A stretch of DNA of 64,000 nt from Nitrospirota bacterium (GCA_040757595.1 JBFLWP010000004.1:200905-264904); one strand, 5' to 3'; positions 52,288-60,730 are shown, counted from the stretch's first letter. Notes: generated from the sequence alone by a model not told the origin. Numbers and translations: made by a program.

Positions 52288-53079
52288 ATGATCGTCACCT
52301 TCTTCCGGCGGTTCGTCCGCCCGACGCCCGGCCAGGCCCTGGTCAGCGCCCTGATCGCCGGCCTCGGCCTCCTGGGGGCCCAGGAGCTGAGCCAGGTGGA
52401 TCAGGACCTCCGCATCATGTACGCGGAATACACGCTGGCCGCCACGGACATCGCCCACATCTCCTCCGACGTCATTCGCTACCGGACCTCGATCGTCCGC
52501 GCCCTCGAAGCCCAGACGAGGGAAGATTTTGAACGGATCACGAAGCCGCTGCCGGATCTCCACGCCCGGATCCAGCACGCCGTGGACCGGTACGCCGCCG
52601 CCAGCCTGCGGGTCTCGCGCAGCGGCCGGAGCGAGCCCGCCGACATCCAGGCCGTGCGGGAAAGCATCGACGCCTACTTCTCCGTCGCCAGCCGGACCCT
52701 CAACCTGCTGACCAAATCCTGGATCGCCCGCTCGCCCCAGGAGCAGGCGGAACTGCGCCACCAGGCCGAGCTGCACGCGGCCGACAATGCAGGGCCCAAG
52801 ATGATCCAGGTCAGCTTGGCGCTCGACCGTCTGCTGGAGACCGTGGCGGACGTGGCCAAGGACATGCGCGACGAGGGGACCAGGACGATCCAGCAGACCA
52901 GCCGTCTGCTGATCGCCGGCAGCCTGCTGATCGCCTTCCTGAACCTCTTCACCAGGCGGGCCTCCGGATCCCCGGAGCCAGGCGCCGGCTCCCCGACGGC
53001 CCAGCCCGAACCGGACCGGGACCGGAGCTACGCGCTCCCCCTGGACGAGCCGACCCCCGCCTCCACGCGCAGCGACTAG
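52288..53079 (+). CDS. membrane protein with periplasmic four-helix-bundle domain
   Basis: The 263-residue protein has a membrane helix near residues 15-32 (ALVSALIAGLGLLGAQEL), a periplasmic all-helical region of about 175 residues (VDQDLRIMYAEYTLAATDIAHI onward), a second membrane helix (LLIAGSLLIAFLNLF) and a short proline-rich tail. This is the sensor half of a chemoreceptor (4HB_MCP-like) without HAMP or signalling domain. Co-transcription with the exporter genes suggests an accessory or ligand-sensing part. Its stop codon lies in the inverted-repeat element. Confidence 0.75.
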   Translation: MIVTFFRRFVRPTPGQALVSALIAGLGLLGAQELSQVDQDLRIMYAEYTLAATDIAHISSDVIRYRTSIVRALEAQTREDFERITKPLPDLHARIQHAVDRYAAASLRVSRSGRSEPADIQAVRESIDAYFSVASRTLNLLTKSWIARSPQEQAELRHQAELHAADNAGPKMIQVSLALDRLLETVADVAKDMRDEGTRTIQQTSRLLIAGSLLIAFLNLFTRRASGSPEPGAGSPTAQPEPDRDRSYALPLDEPTPASTRSD

Positions 53080-53258
53080 CCCGCATTATTCATGGCGGTT
53101 CGTGACGAAACCGCGCAGACGCGTCGGGAGACAGGCGCGTGGAGCCGCGAGGGAGGGAGGCATACTCTGCAGTATGTCGACCGACTGAGCGGCGAGCCCG
53201 CCGGTCGCAGCAGCGTATCCGCGGTTGCAGTAGAAGCGTCCATGAATAATGCGGGCTA
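53077..53258. repeat. 182-bp MITE-like element with 19-bp perfect inverted ends
   Basis: TAGCCCGCATTATTCATGG (53077-53095) is the exact reverse complement of 53240-53258. Inside are further hairpins: GCGGTT/AACCGC (53095-53100 and 53109-53114) and CATACT/AGTATG (53161-53166 and 53171-53176). It has no coding capacity. It fills the gap between two convergent genes and supplies the stop codon of the left one. Confidence 0.8.
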
Positions 53259-53265
53259 CCCCGCC

Positions 53266-54117
53266 TCACCCAGACGGGCGCGCGAGACGGACCGCCTCCA
53301 GCAAGCGGCGCCGTTCCCCGTCCGAGAGGTTTCGCCACTCCCCGACCTTCAGCCCGTTGATCGTGATGTGCATGATGCGGGTCCGGTGCAGGGACACGAC
53401 CCGGTAGCCCAAGGCCTGGCACATCCGCCGGATCTGCCGGTTGCGGCCTTCGGTCAGGATGATGCGGAACGTTCCGGGGCCGCAACGCTTCACGACGCAG
53501 GGTTTGGTGGGGGCGCCGAGGATCACGACGCCGCGGGCCATCCGGTCCAGGAACGTCCGGTCGAACGGCCGGTCCACCGTCACGAGGTACTCCCGCTCGT
53601 GCCCGAACTCCGTCCGCAGGATGCGGTTGACGATCTCCCCGTCGTTGGTGAGCAGGATCAGGCCGGAGGAGTCCTTGTCCAGCCGGCCGATCGGGAAGAT
53701 CCGCTCCGGGTGCCCGATGGCGGCGATGATGTTGCCGGGCACGTCCCGTTCGGTGGTCGTGGTCACGCCGACCGGCTTGTGGAACTTGATGTAGACCGGC
53801 TCGTTCCCCCAGGGCAGCACGACGCCGTCCCGTGCGATGACGTCGCCGGGACCGACGCGATCGCCCAGCACCGCCACCCGTCCGTTGATCGTCACCCGCC
53901 CCTGCTCGATCAGCCGGTCCGCCTCGCGTCTGGAACAGAGCCCCTGCTGCGTAAAAAACCGGTTGATCCGGACACTCTCGGACGAGGCGTGATGGGCGAT
54001 GGGTGATGGGGAAAGAGACTGATGCGGAGACGCGGTGAGGGGGGGACGCGGCGAGCTCCGCGTCCCCGCGTCCCCGCGTCCCCGCGTCGCCCGGACTCGT
54101 TGCCGGTCTCTCGTCAC
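53266..54117 (-). CDS. rluF: RluF-type 23S rRNA pseudouridine synthase
   Basis: The core, from VRINRFFTQQGLCSRREADR, matches RluF closely: S4 domain, then IFPIGRLDKDSSGLILLTNDG with the catalytic Asp, HEREYLVTVDRP, GVVILGAPTKPC, EGRNRQIRRMCQALGY and LHRTRIMHI. It isomerises uridine at position 2604 of 23S rRNA (and tRNA-Tyr in E. coli). No ATG, GTG or TTG lies near the core. The nearest is GTG 54117, overlapping the agmatinase stop (GTGA); it adds about 48 residues translated from a GC repeat. The start is uncertain. Confidence 0.88.
   Translation of the reverse strand: MTRDRQRVRATRGRGDAGTRSSPRPPLTASPHQSLSPSPIAHHASSESVRINRFFTQQGLCSRREADRLIEQGRVTINGRVAVLGDRVGPGDVIARDGVVLPWGNEPVYIKFHKPVGVTTTTERDVPGNIIAAIGHPERIFPIGRLDKDSSGLILLTNDGEIVNRILRTEFGHEREYLVTVDRPFDRTFLDRMARGVVILGAPTKPCVVKRCGPGTFRIILTEGRNRQIRRMCQALGYRVVSLHRTRIMHITINGLKVGEWRNLSDGERRRLLEAVRLARPSG
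54042..54095. repeat. 8-bp-period GC repeat with inverted core
   Basis: The eight-base unit CGCGTCCC is repeated about four times (54058-54092). GGGGACGCGG (54042-54051) pairs with CCGCGTCCCC (54058-54067). It lies in the rluF N-terminal extension. Confidence 0.75.
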
Positions 54118-55049
54118 GGCTTGTGCCGGCCGGCAGTCCTGACCAGCCCGAGGACGCGATAGATCAGCCGGGCGACGGCGAACTGGGGAGCGGCGAATCC
54201 TCTGATCGGCGCGATCTCGCTGACGTCCATCCCGACGATCCCCGGCCCCCTGGCCAAGGCCGCCACCAGCGCGAGCGTATCGTACCAGCCCAATCCGCCG
54301 GGCTCCGGAGTTCCCAGCGCGGGCACGATCGAAGGGTCCAGGCCGTCGCAGTCGAAGGTCAGATAGACCGGCCCGGTGCAGGCCCGCACGACCTCCGGCA
54401 CCCAATTGGCGGCTTTTCCCTCGTAGGGCCCGGCCGGATCGAGGATCTTGGACGCGAAGAACGTCGAGACGGTCTTCGTCCGGTTGATCAGGTCGAGTTC
54501 CTCGGGCGAGACGGACCGGATGCCGACCTGCACCAGGGGGAGGCCGTCCTCCACGACGCGGGCCATCACGCTGGCATGGCTGAAGGGATTGTCGAGGTAG
54601 GCCTGGCGCAGGTCGCCGTGCGCGTCAACCTGCACGACGCAGAGGTCGGGATACCGGCGGGCATGGGCCCGGATCGCCCCCAGCGCCCCCGTGTGCTCGC
54701 CGGTCAGGGTCAGGACGAACCGGCCGGGCTTGACGTGCGGCGCCACATAGGCCTCAATGGCCTCCACCGCCCGCCGATTGACTTTCCTGCCCAGCTTCAG
54801 CGGCGCGGCGGTCGCCACCCCGCCCCATTCGCGGTAGGACTCGACTCCCAGCGTCTCGTCGTAGAACTCGACCTGGCGGGAAGCCTCGAGGATGGCCGAC
54901 GGCCCCTGGTCCGATCCCCGGATGTAACTGGACGTGTGCTCGTAGGGGGCCGGCAGGACGTAGACGCCCGCCCGGTCCGGCAGGCACCAGGGCTCCTCGA
55001 GACCCAGAAAGTTCCGCTTTGGTCCGAGCCAGCCCTTCGGAACGGCCAT
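54114..55049 (-). CDS. speB: agmatinase / ureohydrolase
   Basis: A 311-residue arginase-fold protein. Manganese ligands are in LTGEHTGALG (GxHxx), QVDAHGDLR and TFDCDGLDPSIVPALG, with GMDVSEIAP near the end. Agmatinase hydrolyses agmatine to putrescine and urea. The arginine decarboxylase gene seven bases upstream makes this substrate likely. The GEHTG variant (Glu where many have Gly-Asp) is seen in some SpeB proteins. Confidence 0.92.
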   Translation of the reverse strand: MAVPKGWLGPKRNFLGLEEPWCLPDRAGVYVLPAPYEHTSSYIRGSDQGPSAILEASRQVEFYDETLGVESYREWGGVATAAPLKLGRKVNRRAVEAIEAYVAPHVKPGRFVLTLTGEHTGALGAIRAHARRYPDLCVVQVDAHGDLRQAYLDNPFSHASVMARVVEDGLPLVQVGIRSVSPEELDLINRTKTVSTFFASKILDPAGPYEGKAANWVPEVVRACTGPVYLTFDCDGLDPSIVPALGTPEPGGLGWYDTLALVAALARGPGIVGMDVSEIAPIRGFAAPQFAVARLIYRVLGLVRTAGRHKP

Positions 55050-55056
55050 GCCCGCC

Positions 55057-55632
55057 TCACCGCCTGGATCGGTCTTTCTTGGGGAGATTCTCCGGCGGAA
55101 TGAACACGGCCAGGGCCACGACCGTCGTCCACCGGTTGGCCTTGCCGATGGCCGACTGGGTGATGTTCAGGGTCCGCACGATCTTGCCGCCCATCTTGAA
55201 GACCTGCTCCCGTTCCTTCCAGGCCTGATTGGCATCGAACTCGACGCCCAGGGTCGTGGCCAGCATCTGGGCGGCCAGATCTTCCGTGTACTCGCCGGAC
55301 TCCTCGTCGGTCTCGCCGTAGGCGTGGTGCTCGGAGAGATAGCCGTAGGTGTGCCGATCCGTGGGGATCGCCAGGCCGATCGAAGCGGAGATCAGCCGGT
55401 TGCGCTCGTTCGTCTCGGAACGGGCCATCACGCAAAAGGTGATCTCGCCCGGGTTCAGCAGCTTCTCCCCCCGCATCCTCGGGATGATCTTGCAATTGGG
55501 CGGGAAGATCGAGGACACGCTGACGAGGTTGCAGTAGGCCACGCCCGCGCTCCGCAACGCCTGCTCGAAGGAGGCCAGCTTTTCCTTGTGGACTCCTACG
55601 CCTCTGGTCAGAAACATATGAGTCGGAACCAT
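55057..55632 (-). CDS. pdaD: pyruvoyl-dependent arginine decarboxylase
   Basis: The 191-residue product has the PvlArgDC pattern: [16 protein letters not shown], then [15 protein letters not shown], where cleavage at the Ser-Ser near residues 40-41 yields the pyruvoyl cofactor, then [16 protein letters not shown] and the C-terminal [17 protein letters not shown]. It turns arginine into agmatine. It is the first gene of a pair with speB, giving arginine to putrescine. A heptad repeat lies directly upstream. Confidence 0.95.
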   Translation of the reverse strand: MVPTHMFLTRGVGVHKEKLASFEQALRSAGVAYCNLVSVSSIFPPNCKIIPRMRGEKLLNPGEITFCVMARSETNERNRLISASIGLAIPTDRHTYGYLSEHHAYGETDEESGEYTEDLAAQMLATTLGVEFDANQAWKEREQVFKMGGKIVRTLNITQSAIGKANRWTTVVALAVFIPPENLPKKDRSRR

Positions 55633-55650
55633 CGCGCCTCCCTCAAGACA

Positions 55651-55760
55651 GTGATGGGTGACGAGTGATCGGTGACGAGCGAGTTAGGACGAATGACCAG
55701 TCTACGTGAAACCTGCTTTCGGCTCTCCGCCCATCACCCGTCACGCATCACCCGTCACGG
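55651..55760. repeat. heptad-type inverted repeat upstream of pdaD
   Basis: Left units TGATGGG, TGACGAG, TGATCGG, TGACGAG; right units CATCACC, CGTCACG, CATCACC, CGTCACG, both in strict period seven. GTGATGGG (55651-55658) pairs with CCCATCAC (55730-55737). Confidence 0.85.
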
Positions 55761-55870
55761 TCCGGTGTTGGGCCGCATTTGTACCAATTTGTCAAAGTTT
55801 CCGCAACAGGATTTCGCAGAGACTTGGCGAGTGGCGCCCAGGCGGGACGAGGGAGCGACCGACACGGCGT

Positions 55871-57307
55871 TCAGACGGGACCGGACTCGGGCAGGTTCAG
55901 CACCAGCAGTTTGACGTCGGTCATGTCTTCGATGGCGTACCGGACGCCCTCCCGCCCGATCCCCGAGCTCTTGACTCCGCCGTAGGGCATGTGATCGGCA
56001 CGGAACGTGGGAATCTCGTTGGCCAGCACGGCGCCCACTTCCAGGTCCCGGTAGGCCCGGAAGATGCGCCCCACGTCGCGGGTGAAGACGCCGGCTTGCA
56101 GCCCGAACTCCGAATCGTTCAGGGCCTCGACGGCGTCCTCGAACCGCTTGTAGCGGGAGACCGTCACGACCGGCCCGAAGACCTCCTGGCACGAGACCTT
56201 CATGTCGGGGGTCACGTCGCTCAGGACCGTGGCTTCCACCACCGAGCCCGACCGCTTGCCGCCGGCCAGCAACCGGGCCCCCTGGGCCACCGCCTCCTGA
56301 ATCCAGCCCTCGACCCGGCGCGCGGCCGCCTCGTCGATCAGCGGCCCGATCACGGTGGTCTCATCGGCCGGGTCCCCGACCTTGAGCGCCGCCACCCGCG
56401 CCAGCAGGGAGGCCACGAAGCGGTCGTACACGGCGTCGTGCACGAAGACCCGCTGCACCGAGATGCAGGTTTGTCCGGCGTAGCCGAACCCGCCGGCCGC
56501 GCACCGTTGGGCCGCGACTTCCAGATCCGCGTCCGGCTCCACGATCACGCCCGCGTTGCCGCCCAGCTCCAGCACGACGCGCTTGCGGCCGCACTTGGCC
56601 TTGAGCATCCACCCGACGGCGGCGCTGCCGGTGAAGCTGAGGAGCGCATAGCGGGGGTCCGCCACCATCTGTTCCGCGACCGCGTTTTCGCAGGGCACGA
56701 TGCTGAGCGCCCCGGGCGGCAGCCCTGCGTCCAGCACGACCTCGCCGAGCAGCAGCGCCGTGACCGGCGTCTGAGGAGCGGGCTTGACCACGATCGGGTT
56801 CCCGCAGGCCAGAGAGGGAGCCACCTTGTGCGCAACCAGATTGATCGGAAAGTTGAACGGGGTGATGCCGAGCACGGGGCCGATCGGGACCCGTCGGGTC
56901 AACCCCACGTAGGGCTCCGTGCCCGGCGTCAGATCGAGCGGAATGACCTCGCCGGGCAGGCGCTTGGCCTCCTCCGCCGCGAGCGTGAAGGTCTGGATCG
57001 CGCGGCCCACTTCGCGCCGCGCGTCGGAGATCGGTTTGCCCCCCTCGGCCACGATGGACCGCGCGAACTCGTCGCGCCGGTCCGAGAGGGCTCTGGCAAT
57101 CTTGGCGAGCGCGCCGGCTCTGGCGTGGGCCGGCAACCGCCGCATGGCGGGAAAGGCGGACACCGCCGCCCACGCGGCCTCGTCCGCCTCGGCCTTTCCG
57201 GCCTGACAGACCTCGGCCACCACTGCGCCGGTGTAGGGATTTCGGACGGGAGCCGTGGCCGCCGTCGTCCGCCACTGGCTGCCGATCAGCAATGGCTTGG
57301 CGGCCAT
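55871..57307 (-). CDS. NAD(P)-dependent aldehyde dehydrogenase
   Basis: A 478-residue ALDH-superfamily enzyme from ATG 57307 (GAGG upstream). It has ITPFNFPINLVAHKVAPSLA, the catalytic Glu in VLELGGNAGV and the catalytic Cys in GYAGQTCISVQR, plus QEVFGPVVTVSRY. It is closest in style to the lactaldehyde/phosphonoacetaldehyde dehydrogenase group. Next to polyamine genes it might oxidise an aminoaldehyde, but that is only context. Confidence 0.88.
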   Translation of the reverse strand: MAAKPLLIGSQWRTTAATAPVRNPYTGAVVAEVCQAGKAEADEAAWAAVSAFPAMRRLPAHARAGALAKIARALSDRRDEFARSIVAEGGKPISDARREVGRAIQTFTLAAEEAKRLPGEVIPLDLTPGTEPYVGLTRRVPIGPVLGITPFNFPINLVAHKVAPSLACGNPIVVKPAPQTPVTALLLGEVVLDAGLPPGALSIVPCENAVAEQMVADPRYALLSFTGSAAVGWMLKAKCGRKRVVLELGGNAGVIVEPDADLEVAAQRCAAGGFGYAGQTCISVQRVFVHDAVYDRFVASLLARVAALKVGDPADETTVIGPLIDEAAARRVEGWIQEAVAQGARLLAGGKRSGSVVEATVLSDVTPDMKVSCQEVFGPVVTVSRYKRFEDAVEALNDSEFGLQAGVFTRDVGRIFRAYRDLEVGAVLANEIPTFRADHMPYGGVKSSGIGREGVRYAIEDMTDVKLLVLNLPESGPV

Positions 57308-57323
57308 TGGGGGGATCCTCAAG

Positions 57324-57605
57324 TCATTCGGCGATCTCGGCAGCCGGTTGCCCTCCGGGAGACGGCGGAGGCGTCCGCTTGGCCTCGGCGATCGCTCGGT
57401 CGGCCTTGGCGATCAACTCCTCGGTCCCCCAATCGCGGATCGATTCCAGCGTAAAGGCCTCGTAGGTGGAGACCCCGTGGCAGGTCGGACAGTCCGGCAT
57501 CGGGACCTTTCGCCGGAACACTTCGCTCAGGCAGGACATGCAGACCCAGAGGTCCGGGTCGCCCTCTCCGCTCTCCACTGACCAGAATGCCTGTTCGCGC
57601 GCCAT
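57324..57605 (-). CDS. small zinc-ribbon protein of unknown function
   Basis: The 93-residue product from ATG 57605 has two CxxC pairs (WVCMSCLSEV and PDCPTCHG) about 20 residues apart, a rubredoxin- or zinc-ribbon-like knuckle, then a helical tail rich in Ala, Glu and Pro. It probably binds zinc or iron. It is 16 bases upstream of the aldehyde dehydrogenase start and likely shares its transcript. Confidence 0.75.
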   Translation of the reverse strand: MAREQAFWSVESGEGDPDLWVCMSCLSEVFRRKVPMPDCPTCHGVSTYEAFTLESIRDWGTEELIAKADRAIAEAKRTPPPSPGGQPAAEIAE

Positions 57606-57689
57606 AGCGTCCTTCTCGTAATGGGCCCTTGTCGCCTTACGGATGTCGCCCCGACAGCATAGGCCCCCTGCGAGCAAGAATGCAACCCC

Positions 57690-58379
57690 TCAGCGGCTCG
57701 CTCCGCTCCGCTTTTTGGCCGGGTCTCCCAGCATCCGCTCGATCTGCTCCTCGAACACTTCGTACGGGAAGGCCCCGGGGATCACGAGCGGCGGCTCCTG
57801 CTCCGGGTGATCGGTCCGCATCAGCACGAAGCCCGGCGTCCCCCGGAATCCGAGATTGTACCCTTCGGCCCGGTCCGAGAAAATCGCCTCCGTGTGCCTT
57901 GCCCCCTTCATGCACTTGTCGAACGCGGCTTGATCCAGGCCGATGGCCTTGGCGTGCCCCCGTAGATCCGCCGGCCCCAGCTTGCCGGTGTCGAACAGCC
58001 GGTCGTGCATGGCCCAGTACCGGCCCTGCTCGCCCGCGCACCGGGCCGCCAGCGCCGCGTCGAGTCCGGGCCCCTGGAAGGCGCGGGGATAGTCGCGATA
58101 CAAAAACCGGAGCTTGCCGGCCTCGACGTATTTGGCCTGGAGGCGTGGCCAGGTCTCCCGGTAGAATTTCTTGCAGAAACCGCAGGTGAAGTCGGAATAC
58201 TCGATCAACGTGACCGGCGCCGTGGCCTGGCCCCTCGTCCGACCGTCGTCCTTGCCCAACTGGTCCAAGGCCTGGTCCGCGCCCGCCTGCGGGATCGGCC
58301 CCAGGACATGCGCCGCAAGCGCGAGGAGCGCGACCCCGAGCAGGAGGCCGACCGAACGGCTGGCAATGCGTCGTCTCAT
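57690..58379 (-). CDS. DsbA-family periplasmic thiol-disulfide protein
   Basis: A 229-residue protein with an N-terminal signal or anchor (SVGLLLGVALLALAAHVLG). The thioredoxin-fold active site is SDFTCGFCKKFYRE (CGFC), the cis-Pro region is FRGTPGFVLMRTD, and the helical insert is GPGLDAALAARCAGEQGRYW. It resembles DsbA/DsbG-like proteins such as those of the thioredoxin_4 family. It forms or repairs disulfides in exported proteins; no DsbB is nearby. Confidence 0.9.
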   Translation of the reverse strand: MRRRIASRSVGLLLGVALLALAAHVLGPIPQAGADQALDQLGKDDGRTRGQATAPVTLIEYSDFTCGFCKKFYRETWPRLQAKYVEAGKLRFLYRDYPRAFQGPGLDAALAARCAGEQGRYWAMHDRLFDTGKLGPADLRGHAKAIGLDQAAFDKCMKGARHTEAIFSDRAEGYNLGFRGTPGFVLMRTDHPEQEPPLVIPGAFPYEVFEEQIERMLGDPAKKRSGASR

Positions 58380-58472
58380 GGTCCCGTCACGCCGTGATCG
58401 TTTCGTCTGACGAGGGGCCGACCGTGGAAAGTCCGAGGCGTCAGGAAGCGGGCAGACAAGAGGAGAGCGGGG

Positions 58473-59576
58473 TCAGGACGCGCCCCGCTTGGCTCGAAAT
58501 CGCTCCAGCAGACCCATCATCAACAATGGCCAGACCACCGTCGCATCGCTCAGGACCTCGGCGAACCGGCCTCCCTCCTCGGCCGGCACGAACTTGCCCC
58601 AGGAGATCCCTTCCTGGTAGCTGCACCCGCTCAAGCCGCCCCAGTAGTCGGGCTCCGGGCAGATGCGCACGCCGTATTGGAAGCGCGGCGGCTTGACGTT
58701 CAACCCCAGCCGCAGGTTCGTGATTTCGACGTAGGGCGCCACCTGCTGGGCCCAGTTCCGTGGCACGCCGCCGCCGATCGTGAAAATCCCGAGCTTCTTG
58801 GACGAGAGGACCCGCTCCGTGTAGCTGTTGAGGTCCAGGTACGGGTTGAAGGACGGCAGGGTCTTGTGCAACGTCCGCAGCACGGTGATATCCCCGTTGG
58901 GCAGATTCTGGCTCCGCGCCCGGTCGATCGACAGCCCCATCGCCCAGGTGGCCACGTCGAGCCCCATCTCCGAATCGGTGAAGGCCGGGATGTAGACCGG
59001 CACCTTCTTGAGATACGCGCTCTTGAGGATACCCGTGCCCTCGTATTCCTCCGCGAGCGTCCGGCCGATCTCGCGCGTCAGCAGCTCGGAGCAAAGGGGC
59101 TGGTCCGCGGGCACGCGCTTGAGCGTCTGCGCGACGACGTGCTCCACGTAGTTCAGGTTCGCTTCCATCTCCAAGGTGTCATAGACCCGGTTGTACCCCT
59201 TGCGGAACAGCTCCTCGTCGCTCACCTTGGGCGAGTGTCGGTAGTGGACCTTGCCCACGGATTCGGTGAGCCCGTGCGCGATCAGCGCGCCCGTGGACAC
59301 GACCGCCTGCACCATGCCGTGGTCGATCATGCTGCTGACGATCTTGCCCATCTTGGCGATGGTCATCGCGCCCGAGAGCGTCATGACGACGCCGCAATCC
59401 TGGTCCTCGATCATCGCCGAGAGGACCTCGAACGCCTCCCCCAGCCGCCGGCCGCCGAAGGCGGTCTTGCGCATCGCACACAACAAATCCGAAAACGAGC
59501 GGACCTTGTCGGGATCGAGCGGCTCCAGTGCCTCGAGCCCGTCTTGCGCCCCGTCATGGAATTCACGCGGCTGCAT
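58473..59576 (-). CDS. deoxyhypusine-synthase-like protein (possible homospermidine-type synthase)
   Basis: A 367-residue member of the DHS family from ATG 59576. It has VVSTGALIAHGLTESVG, EEYEGTGILKSAYLKKVPVY, VYIPAFTDSEMG, FTIGGGVPRNWAQQ and the catalytic-Lys motif EGISWGKFV, so the active-site lysine is kept. Bacteria lack hypusinated eIF5A, so bacterial members are thought to make homospermidine or related polyamines from putrescine or spermidine. The arginine decarboxylase and agmatinase 3 kb away support that. It has its own good promoter. Confidence 0.9.
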   Translation of the reverse strand: MQPREFHDGAQDGLEALEPLDPDKVRSFSDLLCAMRKTAFGGRRLGEAFEVLSAMIEDQDCGVVMTLSGAMTIAKMGKIVSSMIDHGMVQAVVSTGALIAHGLTESVGKVHYRHSPKVSDEELFRKGYNRVYDTLEMEANLNYVEHVVAQTLKRVPADQPLCSELLTREIGRTLAEEYEGTGILKSAYLKKVPVYIPAFTDSEMGLDVATWAMGLSIDRARSQNLPNGDITVLRTLHKTLPSFNPYLDLNSYTERVLSSKKLGIFTIGGGVPRNWAQQVAPYVEITNLRLGLNVKPPRFQYGVRICPEPDYWGGLSGCSYQEGISWGKFVPAEEGGRFAEVLSDATVVWPLLMMGLLERFRAKRGAS

Positions 59577-59607
59577 GGCTCGGCCTCCCCGGTGAATGGC
59601 TCGGTTA

Positions 59608-59636
59608 CTTATACACAACCCTTCGAATGGGGTCAA
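59608..59636 (-). promoter_or_regulatory. sigma-70 promoter of the deoxyhypusine-synthase-like gene
   Basis: On the minus strand TTGACC (59631-59636) and TATAAG (59608-59613) are spaced by 17 bases, five of six matches each. The predicted start near 59600 gives a leader of about 24 bases. Confidence 0.7.
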
Positions 59637-60191
59637 ATCCTCGCCATCGAGGGCGTGCCTTTCGGCGGCCATGCTGATCGGCGAAGAAAGCCTCACGACC
59701 ACGCTCAACCGACTCGGTCTGAATTTCATCGGCGCCTTGTGGCGGAGACGCTTGGTTTGCGCGGACAATTCTTTGGTCGTCTCGTCGCCGTTCACGAACG
59801 GAGCCGGCGCAAGCGGGTCTGACAGAAGACCTGGTGGAGAGGCGTCGGCATCGGCGGCGCGCGGAGCCTACACGGGATGTCACGCGGAGCCAACCACCGA
59901 CGGGGCCGGTTCGTCGCGTGCACGGCCGGAAGAGCCATTCTAACCCGTTGTTATTCCAAGGCATCCACGAAGGGCGTTTGACGGAGCAGGCTGAAGCGCG
60001 GTAGGATGCCTGCACCGTACGAGCCACGGTGGCTACGATCCCTCGCGCGCGGCCTCCTCTATCCCGAATCCTGCGCGACCGATTCCCTAGCACACGCTGC
60101 TCTTACGCCAGGCGTTTCCGCCTCTCTACAGAGTCAACCGCAAGGCGGCGCGAACATCCGGACTGGCTGCATGCAGCCCAAGGAGCGAACC
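59637..60191. other. gap with no recognisable gene
   Basis: About 550 bases. Several short open frames on both strands lack ribosome sites and recognisable composition. No repeat of the heptad family is evident. It may hold the 5' region of the small basic gene that follows. Confidence 0.4.
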
Positions 60192-60464
60192 ATGATGTGG
60201 CCCGGCAACAGGAGAAAATGGCTGAAAGGCAAGCTCGCCGCCAAACGGAAACGGCTGAGGACCAACTGGAAGCCGTTGGCGGGCGAAGCGGTGAAGGAGC
60301 GTCCGGTCGTTCCGATCGAGGAAATCAGGCGGCAGGCGATCATTCTGTCCAGCCGGGGCCTTGGACAGGGGACCCGGTCGCGATCCGCGAGACAGGGCGC
60401 GCCAACCACCGGCACCCCTCGTCGCGCCGAGTCGGGTTCCCTGAGCCGCCGCGGGGCGGCCTGA
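60192..60464 (+). CDS. small basic hypothetical protein
   Basis: From ATG 60192, six bases after AAGGAG, this frame encodes 90 residues. The first half is very basic and looks structured (RRKWLKGKLAAKRKRLRTNW), then EEIRRQAIILSSRGLG, then a low-complexity Arg/Ser/Gly tail. No family recognised. It could be a DNA- or RNA-binding micro-protein; the ribosome site is the main support. Confidence 0.4.
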   Translation: MMWPGNRRKWLKGKLAAKRKRLRTNWKPLAGEAVKERPVVPIEEIRRQAIILSSRGLGQGTRSRSARQGAPTTGTPRRAESGSLSRRGAA

Positions 60465-60730
60465 CCCGAGTGATCCCCCATCCCGTCACTCCGGCCTGCC
60501 CACGTATTGCTTTTCGACACCGATCGTGGGACGGTGTCTCTGCTTCGTCGCGTGGGGCTCGTGATCAAGCGGCAGACAGGAGAGCCCTGAACCGCTGTTG
60601 TGTTGCCCGGGAATCAGATCGGAAGCCAGACCAAGCCGTTCGGACTTTTCACGTCTTCGGCCGGTTTCTTCCCTTCATCTCTACGTTCTCGAGTCCAAGA
60701 CAATGGCACCATCTCTCAAGGAGGAACCTT
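60465..60730 (+). other. leader region of the RRM gene
   Basis: No gene is visible. It is presumably promoter and 5' UTR of the RNA-binding protein gene. Such genes are often cold-regulated through long leaders, but I did not identify a cold-box or a convincing promoter. Confidence 0.3.

Noticed and set aside
45553..53079. Ordinary type I secretion system
   Set aside because: HlyD and TolC parts are normal, but both ABC proteins lack a working ATPase and no RTX-type substrate or C39 peptidase domain is present, so a standard assignment is not supported.
55651..55760. CRISPR-like appearance of the heptad repeats
   Set aside because: Units are seven bases, adjacent without spacers, arranged as inverted arms, and no cas genes are present.
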